Source of the DNA: Hypericum androsaemum | Lineage: Eukaryota; Streptophyta; Magnoliopsida; Malpighiales; Hypericaceae | NCBI GenBank assembly: GCA_963995505.1 | Contig: OZ023194.1 | Coordinates: 11,218,428-11,282,427, forward strand | Direction: 5' to 3' | DNA length: 64,000 nt | In this document: in pieces, positions 44,166 through 57,550 of the stretch | How the letters are laid out: each line of letters opens with the position of its first letter | How positions within the stretch are numbered: the stretch's first letter is position 1 | Program-made: the position numbers and the translations under genes | Notes under the pieces: generated by a model | What the model was told of the DNA's origin: nothing | Database searches by the model: none | Seen by the model: only the letters and a program-made list of their open reading frames with translations

Positions 44166-47094
44166 AAAGGAGAAAAGAAAACTATTCCAGTCAGGCTCAG
44201 AACCCTTTATTCCCTTTGCCACTTTCTGCACTAATTAGCATGCATGGAAACAAATATGTTAAAGCATTCATCTTTTGTAAGTGAGCATTATTTTTCTAGG
44301 CATTCAAATGGGATTTTTTTCTTAATATTCAATTACCTGGCCAAAGAGAATTAATATACTTAGGTGCGCAGAAAACCAAACAAAACCAAAAAATCTGATC
44401 CAGAAGCAGAATAAAAAAGAATTGATTTGGATCGATTCTTTGTTTGCTCAAAAAAGATTCTCCAATTTGGTTCAGATTTTTATGAAAAAAATATAGAGAA
44501 CCATACAAAATTATAATTTCTTAAGACAAGGATAAAAAATGCCCAACTCTTTATGGCAAGATCACACAACCAATATTTTTTTTCTCACACAGTACAATGT
44601 TAAATAATTTATGAGTGTTCGACACCCCCAAATAGCAAATTTAAATGTCAAATCATAATTGACATATCTCCTCTCGACCTCTTTACCAACTCTCGTTGTT
44701 TTTCTCAAGTATTTATGCACCTATAATTTATTTATTTTTAAAAATTTTGTGTTTTCCCCCTGAAAAAAAAGTATGACTATGTACAGTAAAACATCCGTCA
44801 AATCATAATTATGAGTAGTTGTTTTTTAGGGAAATGATTATGCGTACGAACAAACTCTAGTCGGTACGCGTAGATTTTGGTAGGTGTAATGAGAGGTTTC
44901 AGTTTAAGCTTGGGCGTGGTGGGCTTTGCCTTTCTCATGCGGTCTCTTTCACTCTCTATCGTGGACCCCACAACCCACCTAGTTTTTCTTTGTCCGCTGC
45001 GTTTGGCGCCTCTCCCCTCTCCCTCTCCAAAGCTTATAGAATAGAAGTGCCTTATTATTGGTTTTTTTCTTTTTGAAGGACTATTATTGATTTCGTCCTC
45101 CTCTACCTTTCAATAAAAGATATAGGCCTTCTCTGCCATTTAAAAAAATATGAGCCTCTTCTCTTCATCTAGAATTTGCTTAAATTAATTCTGGAGGAAA
45201 TAAAATGAACAATAAATTTTGTTGAAAATTATGATGATCATTTTTCTAATGGTCAAACTGTGCACAAAAGTCACTAGATTTAGTGAAAAATATCTTCTTG
45301 GATATAGTGCAGTTTACTACCATGTAGGATGGTCAATTTTTACTTTAGCGTCATGTGGTTTAAAACGCATAAAATGAATCTAATTTTTTCAGTTTTTGAT
45401 GCTTAGAGGATCTGACCACTTCGATACCACAAGATACTAAAGCGTATTTTTTTTACTTGCATTTTTATTCAAAATCTTGTGAAGACATTCAAAGTTGTAT
45501 CATATTTTTTTTTGGGAAAGTGGTACAATAACAATGGCCGAATTTCCTTGTAACTTATAATCTCTTTGCCAAAAACAAATCAGTAATTATAAATGTTGAC
45601 TTCATAATCGTCGGTACGGCTAATATTGATCTAAATCTGGATTTCGTGTTAATTTCGGTGATTCCCCAAAAGTGCAATAGTTTTCAAGTGGGTGTCAGGT
45701 CAGAGTCCAAGAAGGTGTCGCTCATAAAACAATCAAATGGGACTTGTTAACCAAAAGGCATGAATTATTGCATAGATAAAGTAAGCTACTAGGAATTTTT
45801 TATTTTATGGACTATTCTTTAATGATATTTTTAATATTAGTATGACTTGAATTCAAGAATTTCTTAATTAAATCCAAGTCTCATGTTAAAGTGTGCAATT
45901 TCAAAAGTTTTAATATAGTCCAAATCTAGATACTATTTGATACATTTAACCAATAATTTTTTTACATTTTACAAGTATATTATGTTTCTTTAGAATCACC
46001 TTTCTCTGATATTTTATTGATCAAAATAATTCCCTTTGATATGTTTTGATATAAATTCCCTTTGATATGTGGGAACACTAAAAACTACTTTGTCCAATAT
46101 ACGGACTTAAAGATTGTGTGATTCATAAAAACTTGGATTTCCTTGTATATAAGTTTTTTTAAAATATGTTACAAATAGAAGAAAAATATTGATTTTTAAT
46201 ATGTAAAACTAATACTCTTGAATTAACAAATATTTAGATCAATTGGTAAAGACATTGTTCTAATTAAATACTTAGTCTAATAATTCGGATATCAAATGGT
46301 ATTAAAAAAATACTCTTCAAGATTGTCTCTACAATGAGTCAAATAATTTCTTAGTCTTAGACCATAGGTAGTTAGAATTTGAAAATAGATACCAAAATTT
46401 ATTTTAAAATATTTGTCAAGAATTGCTTATTCACATTTAAATTTTGAGTTGGGACTATTCTTAGTTAATTTTTTTAAAAGTTTGGGTTATGCCAATTTTT
46501 TTAGTTAACCGAGAGCATCAAATTGATTTGGTCAATTTGTTGTATTATATTCACAATAAAATTGAGAGATCTCCATTGTGTGGCAGTATAAACAAGCTGG
46601 GCTACCCTTGAATGTTGGACTCCATCATAGAAAACCCACTACCCATGTCCTTCTCATATGTCTAGGCACTTGGTCCTCACTTACATTTTCATTTTCTGTA
46701 ACTTAACTTTTTATATTTATTTGGTTGTTTAAACTCAAAAGCTTCCGGACCCAAAAAAAAACTCAAAAGCTTGTAACATCCGTAGTTGAAGATTTATTCT
46801 TGAACAATGATTGTTTTCGAATTCTTTCCATGCTAGTTGACTCGAACCTAGATTAATCAGCGTAGTTAAATAGTATAAACCAAAAAATAATGATTGCCGG
46901 CATATCCTCTCATCTCATGTTATATTTTTTTGGGAAGTTGATCGAGCTTTTTTTTTAAAGAACATCTATACCTAGAATCAAATACTATTATCGATCCTAA
47001 TATAAATGCATTTTTTATTCCTAAAACTTCCAAAACAACAATTATTTTAAAAAAATTATGTCATTTACCCCTGGACCAATACTAAATCGATGCA
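44166..47094. other. Long intergenic AT-rich region, nothing recognised
   Basis: No gene, RNA or clear repeat structure was found in these 2.9 kb. Many A/T runs and no long open frames. Confidence 0.55.
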
Positions 47095-49110
47095 ATTGAA
47101 TTTCCCAGGCCATGGCGGAGGATAGAGCCTTACCTCTAAATATTTGCCAAACAAATTTTTTTGGTCAACAAATCAATCTGCAGAAGTCTAGCATCTACTC
47201 TTCTAGGTAGGAGGGACTTGACAACAAAGAGGAGATCATGCGGATTATGGGTATGTGCCAGATGGAGATTCATGACCATTACTTGGGCCTTCCATCAATT
47301 TTGGGACGATCTAAAAGGGAGGCATTAAACTTTCTTTATGAAAGGATGCCGAAAAAGACCCTCAGCCATTTTCTATTATACGATGCAATGCTTTCTCCAT
47401 TCCATTACCTTTTGCTCTAAGCTTAACAGCTTACTTGCAAACTTCTAGTAGTCTGAGGATGAGGATGGTAAGAAGATTCATCGGTTGAGTTGGGCGAAAC
47501 TTACCTGTTCTAAGGCTGAAGGTGGTTTAGGTTTCAAAGATTAACATTTATTTAATATTTCTCTTCTTGCTAAACAGGTTTGTCGGTTGCTCTCTAACCC
47601 AAATTCTCAATGCTTCAAGATCCTGAAAGCTCTTTATTTTTCTGATACTGACCTATTAAATGCGACTAAAAGTTATAGGCCATCCTGGATGTGGACCAGT
47701 TTAATGAAGGGCAAGGAGATCCCCTGGGATGGTATTCTTTGCAGGATCGGTGATGACAATTCTACTAGGATTTGGCAGGACCCCCGGTTGCCTTCTTTAC
47801 CTAGTGCTAGAGTTTTTGATAGGCCCGCTATTCATCCTTATATCTCCTTGGTGTCTGATTTAATCTCACGTTCCATTATGAGCTGGAAATTAGATTTAAT
47901 TCATGGCATTTTTAATTCTGATGAACAAAAGACAATTATAGATATTGTTCTTTGCAAGTCTAGTTGCCAGAACAAGCTTATTTGGAGACACAGCAAGGAG
48001 GGTGTCTATATAGTCAAAACATGAATACCTGGTCCTTAAAAAGTAATACAAGTTGGTAAGACAGGCTAAGGTTTCCTCTATTCCTTTTGATCCAGGAATT
48101 TGGAAACACATTTGGAAGTTTAAGGTACCTCCTAAAATTCAAAATTTTATTTGGCGCTTGGCTAAGAATGGTATGGCTACGACTGCAAACCTTCACCATC
48201 GGAACTTGGCCCGCTCCCCGACTTGCCAAGTCTGTTTTGAAGATGATGAATCGGTCATCCATTTGCTTTTCGAATGCTCCCATGCCCGGGCCTCCTAGCA
48301 TTGTAGTCCTCTTGGTTTTGTTTATTCCGAATGTTCATATCTCATTTTCAATTTGGCTGAATTTTGTTTTTGATGTGCTGAACTTTGGTGATGCAGACTC
48401 CTTTGTTCCCTTTGCTATGCACTTGTGTTAGAGCCCATGGCTCTTTAGAAACAAGTTCATTCTTGAAGGTATTAAAATTGATCCTTCTTTGACTAATATC
48501 TGTATGACTCATTAGTGCAATAAATTTTTGCAGTTAACATGTTTTTCATCTGGGATCAAGTACCAAGTGGATCTCAACAAATTTTGTGGATGACGCCTGA
48601 AAGGAAAATCCTGAAATTCAATTGTGACGCGTCTTGTATAGAGGCCACATCTCCGGCTGAGATTGCTGTAATTGCAAGAAACTATAGAGGCCTCACATCC
48701 ATGGGTCAGCATGACATTACCATAGCTCGCTCTCCTCTTGAAGCTGAGCTCTGGGCTATCGATCTTGCCATCTCCTTGATCCAGCGTGACTACTCGTTGG
48801 TGAATACGGTTATTGAGATAGATTGCATCACTGCTTTCTCCTTCCTAACCAGTCCTATTCCACGCATCTACTGGGATCTTGAGATGTTGGTCAAGAACAT
48901 TTGCTTATCACTTACAATGTTACCTTGGTGCAAGCTCTGTCTTATCTTCCGTTGCAAAATGTTGTCGCCGACTGGGTTTTGAAATAGTGTATACTAGGTT
49001 TTCTCCTATGTAATTAGCTCTTTTCTCATCCAGTTGAACTGGATGCACTCTTGTTCTCTGATTTTTCCTACTTGATTAATATAATTTGGTATGTTTTCCG
49101 CTTAAAGAAA
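47095..49110 (+). pseudogene. 5'-truncated LINE relic: RT end, zf-RVT, RNase H
   Basis: On the plus strand the order is HYLGLPSILGRSKREAL (47278), RLSWAKLTCSKAEGGLGFKD (47485), LLAKQVCRLLS (47565), zf-RVT (IWKHIWKFKVPPKIQNFIWRL to CQVCFEDDESVIHLLFECSHA, 48100-48290) and RNase H (KFNCDAS 48618, ARSPLEAELWAIDLA 48726, EIDCITAFSFL 48817). Frames change several times and stops occur. It ends near 49110, where the sequence turns A-rich. The RT palm is missing. Confidence 0.82.
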
Positions 49111-49218
49111 AGGTTTCAAAAATCTCCTTGATTTCTTTTGGATGATGGATTTTTGATCGGTGGTGGTGGATTTTCGAGCGAGATGGCTAAAACTAAAGAA
49201 AACCTAATCTAGGTTTTT

Positions 49219-49393
49219 GGCTCTGGTACCATGTAAAATATGCTGTTTGATATTATCATCGACATAAGATCACATATATAAGAGTTTACAAATTTGATCA
49301 CCAAGTAATTAACTCACTAGTAATCTAATTTGATTACCAAGTAACTACTGACTAAGATGTCTATACGAATATGACTCATATTTCCAATAAACA
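49219..49393 (-). mobile_element. Copia-type LTR with adjacent primer-binding site, remnant
   Basis: 49232-49393 starts TGTAAAATAT and ends CCAATAAACA on the plus strand. On the left, 49219-49231 is the complement of TGGTACCAGAGCC, a Met-tRNA-type primer site with one change. The internal region is missing and no second LTR was found. A TATATAAGA promoter-like box sits inside. Confidence 0.45.
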
Positions 49394-49554
49394 CTAAAGG
49401 CCATAACGAGATGGCAAGCGGACTCGAGAAATTACAATCTAACTCTAAAGTCACAACACAACCATAAGAATAGAGCTAAACCCCTAAAGTCATAGGGCTC
49501 TTTAACATTTATTCATCAAATGTTAAATGTAGTAGAACATGCACATCGAAACAA

Positions 49555-49910
49555 GCTTAACCCCTCCAAATCATTGAAATACTCATCCAATCTGATGAAG
49601 AGCGGAGCATCTGACACAACATAATCAGAAGAAAGTAAAAGAACATGCTTGGAGAGAGCATTTGCAATACGGTTACTCTCTCTCCAATTATGCTAGATCT
49701 GTAGCTTCTAATTGCGGTCCATGAGCTCTCGTGTGTGGATGAGATTGGCAAGAGGGTGGTCATGTATGATATCACGACAAACAGAGAGTATGACGAAGGA
49801 AAAGCCAACTTCAACAAGCACTCATTTAAACCCCATGCTAGCTCGAGTCCCAAAATAAGTACCCAAATCTCTTTTGTGCAATGGTAAATATCCTTCACTT
49901 TCACAGTTCT
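49555..49910 (-). pseudogene. LINE RNase H C-terminal remnant
   Basis: Minus strand, broken frames with KEIWVLILGLELAW, then in another frame HDHPLANLIHTRELMDRN, NWRESNRIANALSKH and DEYFNDLEG. These are typical of the end of plant LINE RNase H domains. The remnant is truncated and frameshifted. Confidence 0.65.
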
Positions 49911-51706
49911 AACAATTATTTTTTTTCCTTCATGTCGATATTTTTTTTTTGAAAGTTAAATTTTACACTATAATAATGCTAGAATTTGAATCCTAGATCT
50001 CTTGGATATTTACAACGTCTTGTGTCGTTGGGATACAAACCCTTCGACATCTTCTTTCGTGTCAGTATGAATTGTGTGATCAGCGACAAGGCATTTTTCT
50101 CCTTTCTTGTTGTTGCTGACGTGACTTTTGAACTTCAACATTTTCAAAATTAAAATTTGGATGGCTCTGATATGTGTTTTGTATAATACATGATGATAAA
50201 ATAGAGTTAATTCTTTCTTGTCGCCTTATTCATTTTCCATGTCCATTTTCTTCTGGATTGTATTTGTCTTTTATTCTATGGTGGATTTATATTTTATTTT
50301 TTGGTGGAATATGGTGGATTTATATTTATTATCCATTTGCAATTTTTAATTGTCCTTAGTCTTTGATATGTCTTTTTCTTCTTGTTGTTGTTCTATGATT
50401 TAGTACACTAGCCACATGTCTCTACTCTCTAAACATTGTTGTATAGAGTCGAGCAATAAAAAACATTGACAAGTCAGTGTAACATTTTAAAAAAAAATTT
50501 CTGATCCTATTTAAGAATAATTTTCTCAGTTGTATCTTTTAATAAAGGTTGAATCTATGATTTTTTAAGTATATCCAAATTTTTAGAACAAAAGTAACAA
50601 TTTTTATCTTCGATAAGAGATTCAACCGTATGAAAGGAATTTGTTTATCCAGCATCTAAATTTCTGCATTGTTGCATATTCTCTAGTCACATCTTTTTTA
50701 TATAATATCGCTATGAGCAATTAATAATACTTCCATGTCCTTTGATGTATATTTTTTTTCTGCTTAGCATATATAGATAGGTAATTATTGACATATTCAC
50801 TCAGCAAATGACTTGATATTTGTGTTCGGCAAGGATAATTTTACTTCGAATGGCACAATTAAAATATGAACATATTTTGGATGAAATTTTTAACAATTTT
50901 AAAATGGCAAGTGCAATTTCAACTAATTGATCTCACTTTACTTTTCATTTGTTACCCACCTCCACTATTGAAATATATCATTTAAAATTTTAGCTTCAGT
51001 GATGAAAGCTATATATTGATCTTTATGATGTGCAAATTGAGGTAAAAACATTAACAACCTACAATGAATCATTTAATTTGTATTTGAACAAAAATATGTC
51101 AATATTTAGCTAGCTATATGTACAAATTAAAATAAAACACCTATTAAATATCATGGAAGGGTTAGCAGTTACCTGGAGTAACATCAATTAAGTACGTGTG
51201 ATTGTACCCAATGGTATGTGGTTTCTTGATTAAGAAAATGGGCCTAAAAACATTAATTAAGCCCATAATTCCACGGGAAATAATTCTATGATTATCTTTT
51301 TTTATAGTAATTAGTAATATTTGAACTACCAGTACCGATTAGCCGGTTCAAAGCGTCCGGCGGTCAGACCTACCCTCAGCTTTTGTCTGGATTTCAAGGT
51401 GATGACTTGGTCCCTTGGATAAGACGCAAAATCAATGGGATACCCACAGTAGTTTTGCAAGAACCCGGTGAATTATATTATACACATTTCCAACAAACTT
51501 CGTATATTTCGCCCACGGGAAACTACAAAGCATGTGGAAGTTAAAACAAAATAAAATAACCTATGTGACACCCATTGGTGACAACACTATTATATGCCAT
51601 GTAGAAGTGAAACCGAAAAGAACCCTAAAAAAAGAAAAAAACCAAAAAAGAAGTTTAAAAAAAGAGAGGTTTTTTTTCTTTCTCCTATGTATTGAAAATC
51701 AAACAT
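49911..51706. other. Intergenic AT-rich region, nothing coding recognised
   Basis: No supported gene. A short interspersed repeat resembling 35378-35413 and 54107-54142 lies at about 49983-50020. A GC-balanced patch at 51330-51500 is unidentified. Confidence 0.5.
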
Positions 51707-54663
51707 CTAGACATTGGTAGTCACAAGCTGTGGACCTAGATACTCAATTCCATCCATTTGTGAATCCTCTGGCATGTCGATTTCTTCCAGCCATCCATAA
51801 CTTCCAACTTCCTCATCCTTTTGCAAACCATCTTTCTCGCCTACATTTTTCACAAGTTTGAATTTGAGGTTAGGACTACTCCTTTTAAACAATGTTTTCA
51901 AAATCGACTCGGAGAACGACATGCTCTTCTTTGAGTTACGGTCCGACCAGTCGAATCAAATTTTTTGTTTAAAATAATTATATATAGCATTAATAATGTC
52001 AAATAATTGTAAATAATATCCAATAACTTGCTGCAAAGTTGATCATTTACAAGTACCAGTCCTACCAAGTTGACTATCAATTCAACCGTCATTCCTCCGA
52101 GTTTTGGAGTTGAATCGACATGTTCTAATTTTCGGGTCATCACTCGATTGATCAGACCGGCAGTTGAACCATATTTTTTAAAACATTGTTTTTAAACTAA
52201 GACCGAATATACATCTATCGTAGTTGAAGCATATATACAAAGCTTTGAGGGCTTACTTGGCGAAGCAGGGTAAGGATAGTCTTTGTAATACGAGCAGTCC
52301 CGGCCATCTTCTTTGGAATACGGTGGTCCAAGCACGTCGAGGACTGCGCACGGTGTAACCCCTATGAACTCATGGATGTTGCCTCCCGTAGTTGGATATA
52401 GTACAGAGGTGCTACATGGGGCTGTGAAGTCATCGTCCGCGACTAACCTTGCCAATCTCACTGCAACATGGTCGCACCGAATAAGCAACAGCTTCGTTGA
52501 TTCTACTCCTACGTAGGTAAGGAGATGATCAAGAAGCGTACTCACAGCGCGATGGTTTTGCAGCATCGACGGCACTAGTTGGATCGACCAAGTCGTATGA
52601 CTTGATGTGCATTGTCCCTAAAAGAAGTTTGCTAAACACCGTCATTCCCGGATGGTTGTGGAGAGGGATCATTGCATTTGCAGGCAGGAAGAAAAGGCAG
52701 AGCTGCATCAGAGAATTATTTTAGAACCAAGTTAATATGTACAGTTTGAACTGATCTTATTATCTTCCTCATTCAATCACAGTTTCGGTCTGCTGTGACA
52801 TTCATATCATGACATGGCATATAACGAGGCTAATTGCAGGCTGGCTAATGCTAATCCGATATTCAGGTCAATATTCGAGTTAGCTTCCACAAGAATATGT
52901 CCAAGGTGATCAGTTTCCATTCAACAAAGAGAGAGAGCTGAATCTCACCGAAAAATTGTCACACTTGTATATGGTGGTGCAAGTAACCCTCGGCGTCCCT
53001 TCAACTTCAGTTTTAGGCTTGAAGAAGTGCAGCTCGCTGCTTAAGCCAAAGTCTTCGGGCTTCATGTTATCTAAGAACAGGAGAAGGATCGTCATCATTT
53101 GTCTAATAACAAACTTTACATATTTAATTAGGAAAAATGCAGCGTTACAAATGGTCACAATAAAAATATATAAATATCATCTCATTGACGAAATTCGAGC
53201 ACTATCGAATTTTAATCACAGATGAAGATTTGTTTGATGAAGTCTCTGATACTCATAGTCGAGTATTACCGTTCTCATACAAAGATTACAGGTAGGTCTA
53301 GTGTTGGACGAACAGAAATTGTTTATGCAATATAAGCTCATGTGGGCCAATTGGATTAACATAACAAGATTCACCAAAAAGTTCACCAAAGTGTCCTTTG
53401 TAAACTTCACTTATAAAAAAAAACATAACAAGATTCAATGTCGGAAACCCACAAGCTAATCACGGGGATCCTCCTTTGTTTATTAAGTAAGGCAACGTAA
53501 GTGCATACATATGCATGCACCCTGATACCAAGATTTCAGCACCTGGTTTCGTTGTTCGCGGACCAACTTTTAAACCTTGTAAGAAATACGTAGCAGCCCA
53601 ATACTTTGACTCAATTTAGTTATTCCGGGATTCGAGGTGTGTGTTAGAAAATCTCACATTAAAAGTAGAAAATTGTTTGACCCAATTTATAACCGAAAGA
53701 ACCTCATCTACGAATTAGATATTGAGATTTTAATATAGGGAACATTGATATCACTTAACCCTGAATGAGATGGAAAGAATCCAGGCAGAGATAATGGATC
53801 CAAACCCTTTTTTTTCTGGTCGAAATCATGGATTCTATTCTAAGTTATTCTGACATAAGTAGAAAAGAAAGACAGAGATCCTAGCCTAAGCCTGCACTTG
53901 GGAAAAATTGTATAAGATTCTATGATATCAAGTCTAAGTAAGACAATCATTTCCCCCAACAAAAAAAGTCAAAATGAGACACAAGTTGATATTGCTAACT
54001 TTTTTTTATAACCCACATAGCAAATTCTAATAATAAATTAATGGACCACTTCAATTCTCTAGCGGAACATCAATCAAGATAAAGTTATTTTTACACATTG
54101 CCAATGTTTGAACTTTAGACCTCCTAGATACTTAGGAACGACACAAGGTCTTTGGCACAATCAAGATAAAGTTGAATTAATAACAACGTCGTTTTGCGTC
54201 ATCAAAACCCTAACATAACAAAATCTATTGGGAAAAACTATGATATGGAAGAACACATCAATCACTTGAACAACATTCAATATAAAGAATACCAAGTGAA
54301 TTAAGAAAGTCTTACTAATTTCAAAGACACAATCTTGGACACATTCAACTCCGAATATTAGAGATTCACAACAAAAAATTTAATATAAAAAATAAGTTAT
54401 CAAAAAAAGGACTTACCAAGTAGGTGACACATCTTCTCAACATCAAGTTGCAGAGGAACAGTCCCAGGCCCTCTGAACACATCCTTACAACTCTCAAACA
54501 ACCGCTGCAACGCCATGGGAGGCCTCCTCAGACCACCGCCACCTTTCCTCTTATCGCACCTCCTTTTCCTAATAACCCTAGTGCCATTCTTATGCCCAAC
54601 CTTATTATGTACATGCCCAACTGGGTTCCTCCTGGGCGCCACCACCGTTTCGTTAATCGTCAT
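51707..54663 (-). CDS. PCO: Plant cysteine oxidase (thiol dioxygenase), 5 exons
   Basis: Minus-strand exons: 54663-54417, 53070-52949, 52702-52546, 52460-52257 and 51840-51707. The GT-AG introns keep phase, giving 287 aa. The basic N-terminus ([12 protein letters not shown]) suggests nuclear targeting, and [13 protein letters not shown] starts the conserved part. The cupin iron ligands are in [10 protein letters not shown] (His138, His140) and GGNIHEF (His205). [11 protein letters not shown] carries the conserved Cys near the active site, and the end [10 protein letters not shown]...EYLGPQL is typical. Family knowledge: PCOs oxidise N-terminal Cys of group VII ERF factors using O2, which feeds the Cys/Arg N-degron pathway, so they act as oxygen sensors. 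The form with a basic N-terminal tail looks closer to PCO1-3 than to PCO4/5. All catalytic residues are present. A hAT MITE lies in intron 4 without touching splice sites. Confidence 0.93.
51900..52188. mobile_element. hAT-type MITE, copy 3, inside PCO intron 4
   Basis: The ends are CAATGTTTTCAAAA and, inverted, CAATGTTTTAAAAA. The flanking 8-mers CTTTTAAA (51892-51899) and TTTTTAAA (52189-52196) match at 7 of 8. It belongs to the same family as 26067-26635. Intron 4 spans 51841-52256, so the element makes up most of it. Confidence 0.8.
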
Positions 54664-54740
54664 ACTCGCAACTAACGAACCAGAAAACAAGTTGAACAAG
54701 AAAACAAGAGTTATAGTGATTTTAACTGTATCAACGACGG

Positions 54741-54748
54741 ATATATAG
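54741..54748 (-). promoter_or_regulatory. TATA box of the cysteine oxidase gene
   Basis: CTATATAT on the minus strand about 80 bp upstream of the ATG, in a GC-richer context (GCCCTATATATCC). Confidence 0.55.
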
Positions 54749-55959
54749 GGCGGGTAGGGATAAATATTCAGAGAAAGTGCTTGTTGGTTGTGTTAAAAAA
54801 CAGTAGGACGTAAAGAACATGGTATTTTTATTTGGTAAATTATTATGGGATAAGTCTCCTTGTGGAAAAGAAAAAGGCGGGATGGAGCTGCAAAACCAGG
54901 GGCCATGTTTAGAAAACGCTGGGAATTGGGGGCCCCCCCTTTTGCATATAAGAAATACAGCGCGTAATAAAAATTTATGAAGGTTCGGGTTTAATTTCCA
55001 AGTATAACTATTGTTTTGTAAAAAATGTACAGAGAAAACTTATTTTTTTACGTATGTTTAATTAATTGATTAATTAAAATCTATACTAAATTAAATTGGA
55101 TAAAACTTTTGAAATGTAGATAATTTTCTCAATGATTACAAGTACGACGGTTTTTAGTTACGTTATTAACAATCATTTATCTATGCGTCAAAGTTTATGC
55201 CAATAAAAAATATATTCATCAAAAGAACCACCTTAACGGAAAAGTAAAGGTAAGATGTTTCTTTTGGTGAAGAGTAAAGGTAATTGTTTGTTGGTTAGTT
55301 TATTGAGTTTTTATGGATTCCAAGGCAGAAATGTTTTATTGGTAGGAATATATTTCTGAGTTGGTATAATAGTTCAATAACATATAAATACTTTTATAAA
55401 TTGATTTTAACTTTTATTTCCAAGTCCATTTTTACTATTCCAAGTTAAAAACCTATTCCAAGTTTCCACTCCAATATTATTCGACTAAACCATTTATAAG
55501 GGCCAATTTATATTAGGTTCTAATTGATTCAGTAACTATTGGTTCAGTTCATTTTAACTCGAAAAATATTTTTGACGAATCAAAATAGAGACCAAAATTC
55601 GTTTCCTTAAAAAAATCAAATAATTGAAAGACTTTTAATTTGGTATATTGGAAATGACTGCGGAAAATATCTAGCAAAGGATGTGAGGTGGTGGAAGCTA
55701 ATTTGTGAAGTGGGTGGTTTGCTAAATGGGTTGCCTCCACCGCCAACAAGATTGCTGTTGGCCTTTGAAACTGCCGGTTTCTACCACCCCCTGTTTTGGT
55801 CTTGGTTGACGCGGTGGGGTGTAGAATTTTCGTTCATACCGTTTTGTATCCGAACATTTTTTTTAAATATAAATAAGAGAATATTTAAAAGATGATAAAT
55901 TTATCTCAACATATATATTTAATATTAATTTTTTAAAGATATTAGTATCATTGGGAGAT
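54749..55959. other. Intergenic, nothing recognised
   Basis: AT-rich; one GC-balanced patch at 55680-55830 has open frames on both strands but no domain I know. Confidence 0.5.
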
Positions 55960-56240
55960 CAAGGTGAATTATACCTGGCAAGAAAACAATAGAGTAGTTG
56001 ATGCATTATCTAAACATATTTTAATATTGATCGTGCTATCATTCTTTCGGGTATCTTATTTTGATGTGTATTTTAATGACTGGATTAGTATACCTGTTCT
56101 ACCCGTTTCATTATGCCACCAAATGATTATTAAAAGGTGGTTGCTAGTGCCCTCGAAATTTACCCAAAAAAATGTTATTAGTTATTACCCATGGTATGCT
56201 TTCAAATTGGTGATTATCTTTTGGGACTTGGAATAAAATA
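55960..56240 (+). pseudogene. Short LINE RNase H tail fragment
   Basis: The plus-strand frame NYTWQENNRVVDALSKH...FFRVSYFDVYFNDW resembles the end of a LINE RNase H domain, as does the remnant at 49555-49910. It is only about 45 informative codons and is degenerate. Confidence 0.5.
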
Positions 56241-57550
56241 TATTGACCGGCAAATTAATATCTCGACGTGACAGGACGTTGTTTCTCTATGTTCTGAATC
56301 TTTTCCATTTCCAGTATGTGTACGGTGTACCATCCAGTTTGTAGAATGTTCTCTTGTTGGTCGTATAGGTTTCCTATTATAATAATAATGTGTTACGTAC
56401 TTATAAAAAAAATACTAGGATTGGATGCTTGTAGTGTTAAGTTTGAAATTTATAATAAATGCAATGAAGCATCATGTTTCCCCTATAAAAAAAATTTAAC
56501 ATCCTGCTCGTTTGAAAAAATGATTCACTTGAAATTCTCAAATGCACGTATAGAGAGTAAAAAATTAACAGGAATAAGTACATGAAGGATGATAGATTCA
56601 TTTCTATTTTTCATTTCTTTACTTTTGATTTATCACTTGTGAAAAATTATAGTGGAAAATTATGTATTTTTTAAGTGACTTTGAGGTCTTTGTCAAAAAA
56701 ATGTCAAGTTAATCAAGAGAGATATCCTAAATAATTTTAGGGACTAAATTGTGCATTCCGTCAAACTAGAGAGACATCATAATATTTGACTCATTAATAA
56801 AAGTAAAAATATTGCCTTTTCAAAAAAAAATTTGCAAACAATGTTTTTGATTTTTTTGTGGTGATTTTTTTTCTTCTTTGAGCGTAACAAAACAGCAACG
56901 CGGTAGAATGAGAATCCAACCCCAGGCACCACTTTTTTCGAGAATTGGGGAACTGTTGGCTCCAGATCGCATCATATTTTTGTAAGAGGATACAAATTAA
57001 TTCGTTTGTACCCAACTCAAATTTGGATTAACTTACGTCGTAAAGATGGCCCGAAAAACCATCTTCTTACATATACTAGAAAACTCCAGTAACTACATGG
57101 AAAATCCACCACGATTGGACCGATTGCTGATAGTGGAAAGCAACCAGGACGGTCACTCTTTTACTGCTCCCATTAGATTATTCTCTTCAACTTTCCTTAC
57201 TTCACAAATAAACCAAGAAAAGAAAGACAAGTTGCGAAACCCGCTTGCTGACGCTACTACAATTGCTGGATCCTGGGTTTATTGCATTGACTAGATTCTT
57301 GTAATTTTAGAGTCCATGTAAAATTATGTCGGAATCCCGACAGCGACCCCAGCAGCACCAAGGGAACAAGAAGCGAGAGAAGAAAGAACAAGATATGATA
57401 TGATAAGGAATAGACTCAGCATTACTTGGGGAGATATATCAACTGTTGAGAAACTAACGGCACAAATGGCTTCCATTAACTTCAGGGAAACGGTGTACAT
57501 CCATCTCATCTGGTTCCATGTAACAGGAGCTTTTACAGGTTCAATAATAT
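56241..57550. other. Intergenic; last part probably RRP6L2 3' UTR
   Basis: AT-rich with no recognised gene. The frame at 57046-57294 on the plus strand has no known domain. From about 57300 the sequence is more balanced and is likely the 3' UTR of the exonuclease gene. Confidence 0.5.

Noticed and set aside
57046..57294. Plus-strand 82-codon frame downstream of RRP6L2
   Set aside because: No domain, no promoter evidence, and it lies in the likely 3' flank of the minus-strand gene.
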